NCBI GenBank assembly: GCA_964019695.1
Contig: OZ026515.1
Location: forward strand, 77,550,678-77,614,677
DNA: 64,000 bases
Reading direction: 5' to 3'
Source of the DNA: Loripinus fragilis
Taxonomy: Eukaryota > Mollusca > Bivalvia > Lucinida > Lucinidae
Shown piece by piece: positions 60,841 through 64,000 of the stretch. The notes beneath the pieces were generated by a model. That model was not told where the DNA came from and ran no database searches. It saw only the letters and a list, made by a program, of their open reading frames with translations. The first letter of the stretch is position 1. Every line of letters begins with the position of its first letter. The translations under genes and the position numbers were made by a program.

Positions 60841-60905
60841 CACTAACGGCGAACTAAGCCACGGACTGACAAATCAATCAATGGCTTCAGGGTTTAGTGA
60901 TCTGT
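60841..60905 (+). CDS. Candidate terminal exon, gene unknown
   Basis: A very strong acceptor (a run of eight T then cag, ending 60840) precedes a stretch that reads, after one leading base, TNGELSHGLTNQSMASGFSDL then TGA. Codon content is unlike the AT-rich surroundings. That reading does not fit the phase of the complexin donor; in the complexin phase the block reads only TLTAN before a stop. It may be a terminal exon of another gene or simply a pyrimidine tract beside chance open sequence. I do not recognise the peptide. Confidence 0.2.
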
Positions 60906-61129
60906 GAATCAGAGAAACTTACACCCAGTAGATCAGCCTGGATCTGTATCAACTATCAACCAAGTCTGATCAGTTTTCGCTGTGTGCTCAATGGTACATA
61001 TATCTACGTATATAAAGTTTTCATACTTCATATTAATTGATGGACCATGAAGGGCAATCAGACAATTGCGAATAGATCATTGAGACGGGTTACTGTAGAA
61101 CGACATGGAATAACTTTTTTCCATCAAAT

Positions 61130-61350
61130 TCGCGAACAGTTGAAACGCCCCATTCCGCTAATCGGCAAATTTTAACCCAAAAATCGCTAATAATTATATT
61201 TTTAGGCCAAAATTCGCAAATAATTAGCACCCCTCATTCCGCTTCTGTAAAATTAACCCTAAAAATTCGCTAACCATTAAATTTTAGGGACGAAATTCGC
61301 TATTTGATAAATTTTAGGGCCATTATTTGCTAATGACACCCTCATTTTGT
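61130..61350. repeat. Degenerate cgctaat-keyword tandem, second locus
   Basis: ccgctaatcggcaaatttta, tcgctaataattatattttt, tcgctaaccattaaatttta and tcgctatttgataaatttta in head-to-tail order with aggg/aacccaaaa spacers. Confidence 0.7.
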
Positions 61351-61649
61351 ACTTGTCACATTTACGACCACCAAAGACACAGTCTCACCAGGCACAAATC
61401 TGTTCATTTGGTGTTGTTGTTTCTTTAATCAATTATGTCTAACTTATTTTACAGAGGGTGGGGTGGGGCGGGGTCCAATTTGTCTCTTTTAAAGGAAGCT
61501 AAAAAATTATATGGGCGGGTTCATTTTTTCCTGGGGGTAGGGGTCCATTTGCTTATTCCTATGGAAACATATACATCTTATGGTTTTCCATGTCAAAAGT
61601 CTCTGTCTCTCTGCCGAACCCACCCCTCTGGATGATACTGTTTCTGTTG

Positions 61650-61935
61650 CTATTCCTTGGCTGTAACCAGTATTGGTCTGGGTTGGTTTATGTTTTTCCT
61701 TTAATGTCCAGGAGCTCTATTGGAATTCGTTCTGGTTTTAAAGCCTCATGGTTTAGTGGCTTTCCTGGGTATAAACCAGTTCCGCCAGGTTGGTTTAAGA
61801 ATTGTTTGTTGGTTTTATAACGGGAACACCCAAAGGCTCACCGAAAGTGGTTTTATGGAGAAGCCGGGAATCGAACCTGCGACCCCTGGTTTACAAGGAA
61901 TAGCGCTTATCCACTACACCATGGCGGCTTCACTA
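61650..61935 (-). mobile_element. tRNA-Thr-like SINE
   Basis: On the minus strand ccatggtgtagtggataagc (A box), ccttgtaaaccaggggtcgc (anticodon arm with TGT in the loop) and aggttcgattcccggctt (B box). The body then matches 5480-5716. Confidence 0.82.
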
Positions 61936-62319
61936 TGGAACACGTGGCCTTGGCTTAAAGTATGACCCGACAATTCACTGTACCGCAGCGACTACATTAA
62001 AAACATTTTACCGACAAATGGCATATTATATTGGTTGTTAATAACTATGGTTTTTCAAATATATATGAGTTGACTGAGATGGCGCCTTTTTTCTCATTTT
62101 GTTGAAATTTCTTTTTTTTTCATATAGATAAACAGTCAATTTAGTTGTAGAAAAAATATACTTTATAAATTCATCAGCTCTCATTACAACATGAAAAATA
62201 GATATAATATGTTAGCTTGAAAAATAAAGGGAGGTAAAGTTAGTCAAGACAAGTATGGATATATATAAACATGTGGTATCCTGATCCAGTAAATACATAA
62301 AATGAGCTATGACATGATT

Positions 62320-62510
62320 ATTGTTTGTTTGATTTGATTCTTTACGTCCCATCAGCAGTTTTTCAGTTATAAAGGGACGGATCTTTCTGGGTTGAACCAG
62401 TACAAAGCTAGGAATAATGTGTCTTGCTCAAGGCCACAATGCAGTGACTCCGGTGAGGCTCTAACCCGTGGCTGCTCAGTCTCGAGTCAAGCACTGGGCT
62501 ACTGCGCTCT
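62320..62510 (-). mobile_element. tRNA-derived SINE, reverse orientation
   Basis: Reverse complement of the 21712 family: tgattctttacgtcccatca, gggttgaaccagta, tgtgtcttgctcaagg, ggtgaggctctaaccc and a degraded A box (gggctactgcgctc). Confidence 0.82.
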
Positions 62511-62711
62511 CAGCTGTGACGTGAGATTTCCAACAATGTGATATGTGCGATCAGAGAGGCTCAGACCAGCCTGCGCAGTCTGGTCAGAGCCTTTGACAGC
62601 TGCTTGAATATTCACATGAACTTCCTAAGCTTAAAATGAGGCTACACAGGCTCATCTGAGTCTATTCATGTCAAAATGCCACATTGTTGGAAATCACGTG
62701 TTGCGGCTCAT
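62511..62711. mobile_element. MITE with ttccaacaatgtgg ends, copy 2
   Basis: cagctgtgacgtgagatttc at left mirrors the right end tgttggaaatcacgtgttgc. The interior has gaccagcctgcgcagtctgg. It directly abuts the SINE. Confidence 0.7.
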
Positions 62712-62821
62712 ATATTGATGTGTCCAAGCTTGTCCGGATGTGAGACGGGAATGAATGAATGACCCAGTAATAGATCTACATATGCTGTTTGTGTCCGAGC
62801 TTGGCGGGACGGGACGAAGTT

Positions 62822-62945
62822 TTCTCAAGCCTCACCAGTGTCACAGGGTTGTGTCCTTGAGCAAGACACATTTATCCTTCAACCCAGGAAGACCCGTCCC
62901 AACGTAACTGAAAAATTGTTGACAGGGGCGTTACAAAAAAAATAC
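62822..62945 (+). mobile_element. SINE, 5' truncated
   Basis: Begins near gcctcaccagtgtcac and continues gtccttgagcaagacacatt, ccaggaagacccgtccc; no A box. Confidence 0.75.
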
Positions 62946-63004
62946 ATAGGGGTAATTTCTAGGTAAAAGAAATTATCCATAACACCGTTTACAACGAGTG
63001 CGAC

Positions 63005-63330
63005 TTGTTCGGGAGAAATTATTAATTTCCAATTATTCGGTGCGCCCTCTGGCGTCAAAAAACTTAGCATTTTCACTTTTGTATTATGACATGCCAGTCC
63101 TGCCTCATGACAACCTAGTTCTGCATATTTACAACCTAGTTCTGCCTTTTGAAAACTGAGAAATGACCTGAATCTAAATACGAGTGAAACGACTACTAAA
63201 TGACAATTTGCATGATATAATGACACAATTTACAAAGTAAAATGAGATTACCAACATACAAAAACAAACTTGTATGCATGGAGTATCGGCGGAAATTTCA
63301 TACCATATACCAGCGACTATCCGTTCGCTA
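63005..63330. repeat. Dispersed repeat fragment
   Basis: Shares gcgccctctggcgtcaaaa with 58355-58372 and ggagtatcggcggaaatttc with 57600-57630, both inverted. This implies one longer element of which two partial copies exist here. Confidence 0.5.
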
Positions 63331-63579
63331 GTCCTATTTTGAATTCCTCAATTCAGAACCGTGATTTTTGTTCCCGGCGCCATAAAAGATTTAGCCCGTG
63401 TTCATCTGATTTTAAACAATGTTCCAACTTGTTTTACTGAATAAAGTGTCATTTCTGTGTGTTTCTCTAAACACTGATTTGTTGACACCATTTGCATGCC
63501 CAATCGTAATTCTGGACAACCATAATTGATGAGAGAAAATGATGACAGGGGTGATCGAAGAAAAAAAAATCAGAAAAAA

Positions 63580-63835
63580 ATGTTTTGACCTTTTGACCCC
63601 ACCTGGAGGTTGAGGGTGTGTGTAAGAACAGAATATGTGCTTGCAAGGTGCTCTATGTTCTATTCCCTTTAATTTGATATGCAACATGACTACTTTCAGT
63701 AAAAACTGTTTTGACCTTTTGACCCCACCCCAGGGGTAGAGGGTGTGTGAGAGGACAGAATATGTGCTTGCATGTTGCTGCATTCGTCATTCTCATTAAT
63801 TTGATTAGCAACATGACCATATTCTGAAGATTTTA
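63580..63835. repeat. 126-bp tandem doublet
   Basis: tgttttgaccttttgacccc, gagggtgtgtg, acagaatatgtgcttgca and aatttgat(a/t)(t/a)gcaacatgac occur twice, starting 63581 and 63707. Confidence 0.85.
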
Positions 63836-64000
63836 AAGTTTATTTTTGGTCTCTGTCCCACCCTCTAAGTACACCCAGGGTGCAGGGCCCAGGCCTTCGA
63901 ACTAATATCCTGTTTGATATGTTTCATATCTATTGTACCTCTGTCTGCATGCGAAATTCCAGTAAAAAATATTGACAACTGACTGAGTTATTGCAAAATT

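Noticed and set aside
1..64000. Reverse transcriptase, transposase, virus-derived or toxin genes
   Set aside because: I looked for recognisable catalytic motifs in the open stretches and found none, so all mobile elements here are treated as non-autonomous or decayed.

Overview
The window is AT-rich, intron-dominated and repeat-rich eukaryotic DNA. A lophotrochozoan animal, most likely a bivalve mollusc, fits best. The evidence for this is the arthropod/mollusc-type complexin C-terminus with a CAAX box, several tRNA-derived SINE families, and degenerate copies of a repeat I associate with bivalve genomes (edge words like 'cagctcatctgag' and 'ggtgagcgacccaagggccctcttg'). The species cannot be named from the sequence alone.

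Only one gene is firmly supported: the 3' end of a complexin gene on the + strand. Its penultimate coding exon is 5837-5978 and its CAAX-terminal exon is 19110-19213. They are joined in perfect phase across a 13.1-kb intron. Earlier exons (N-terminal region and SNARE-binding central helix) must lie upstream of the window. A 39-nt phase-compatible exon-like block at 24478-24516 may be an alternative 3' exon. Two weaker exon-like blocks (36495-36716 minus, 60841-60905 plus) and a decayed C2H2 zinc-finger scrap (4285-4350) are the only other coding-like traces I can defend.

Layout. 1-690 is a non-autonomous TIR element. 690-3235 is a 46-bp minisatellite of roughly fifty units, split by a ~230-bp insertion. 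3.2-5.8 kb is plain intron, then a SINE with clean target duplications just before the complexin exon. 6-19 kb is the large intron. It is packed with hairpin MITEs, nested insertions, two short minisatellites, and a 2.85-kb TIR-bounded element (13886-16735) holding about 28 copies of the palindrome TTCTAGAA. 19.2-34.7 kb holds more MITEs, SINEs and dispersed repeats. 34713-38934 is a 4.2-kb element with 35-bp TIRs and an anomalous GC-rich core. 39-46 kb contains bivalve-type repeat, two MITE-like elements and a SINE. 47.0-50.5 kb is a fold-back-like composite with a non-repetitive core. 50.5-64 kb carries further MITE copies, SINEs and degenerate tandem repeats.

The genes do not form a system: this is one neuronal gene end in a transposon-rich landscape. 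The points of interest are the complexin 3' end structure, the TTCTAGAA-rich element in its intron, the two large TIR/fold-back elements, and a recurring design in which unrelated elements carry short repeated 'keywords' near their ends.
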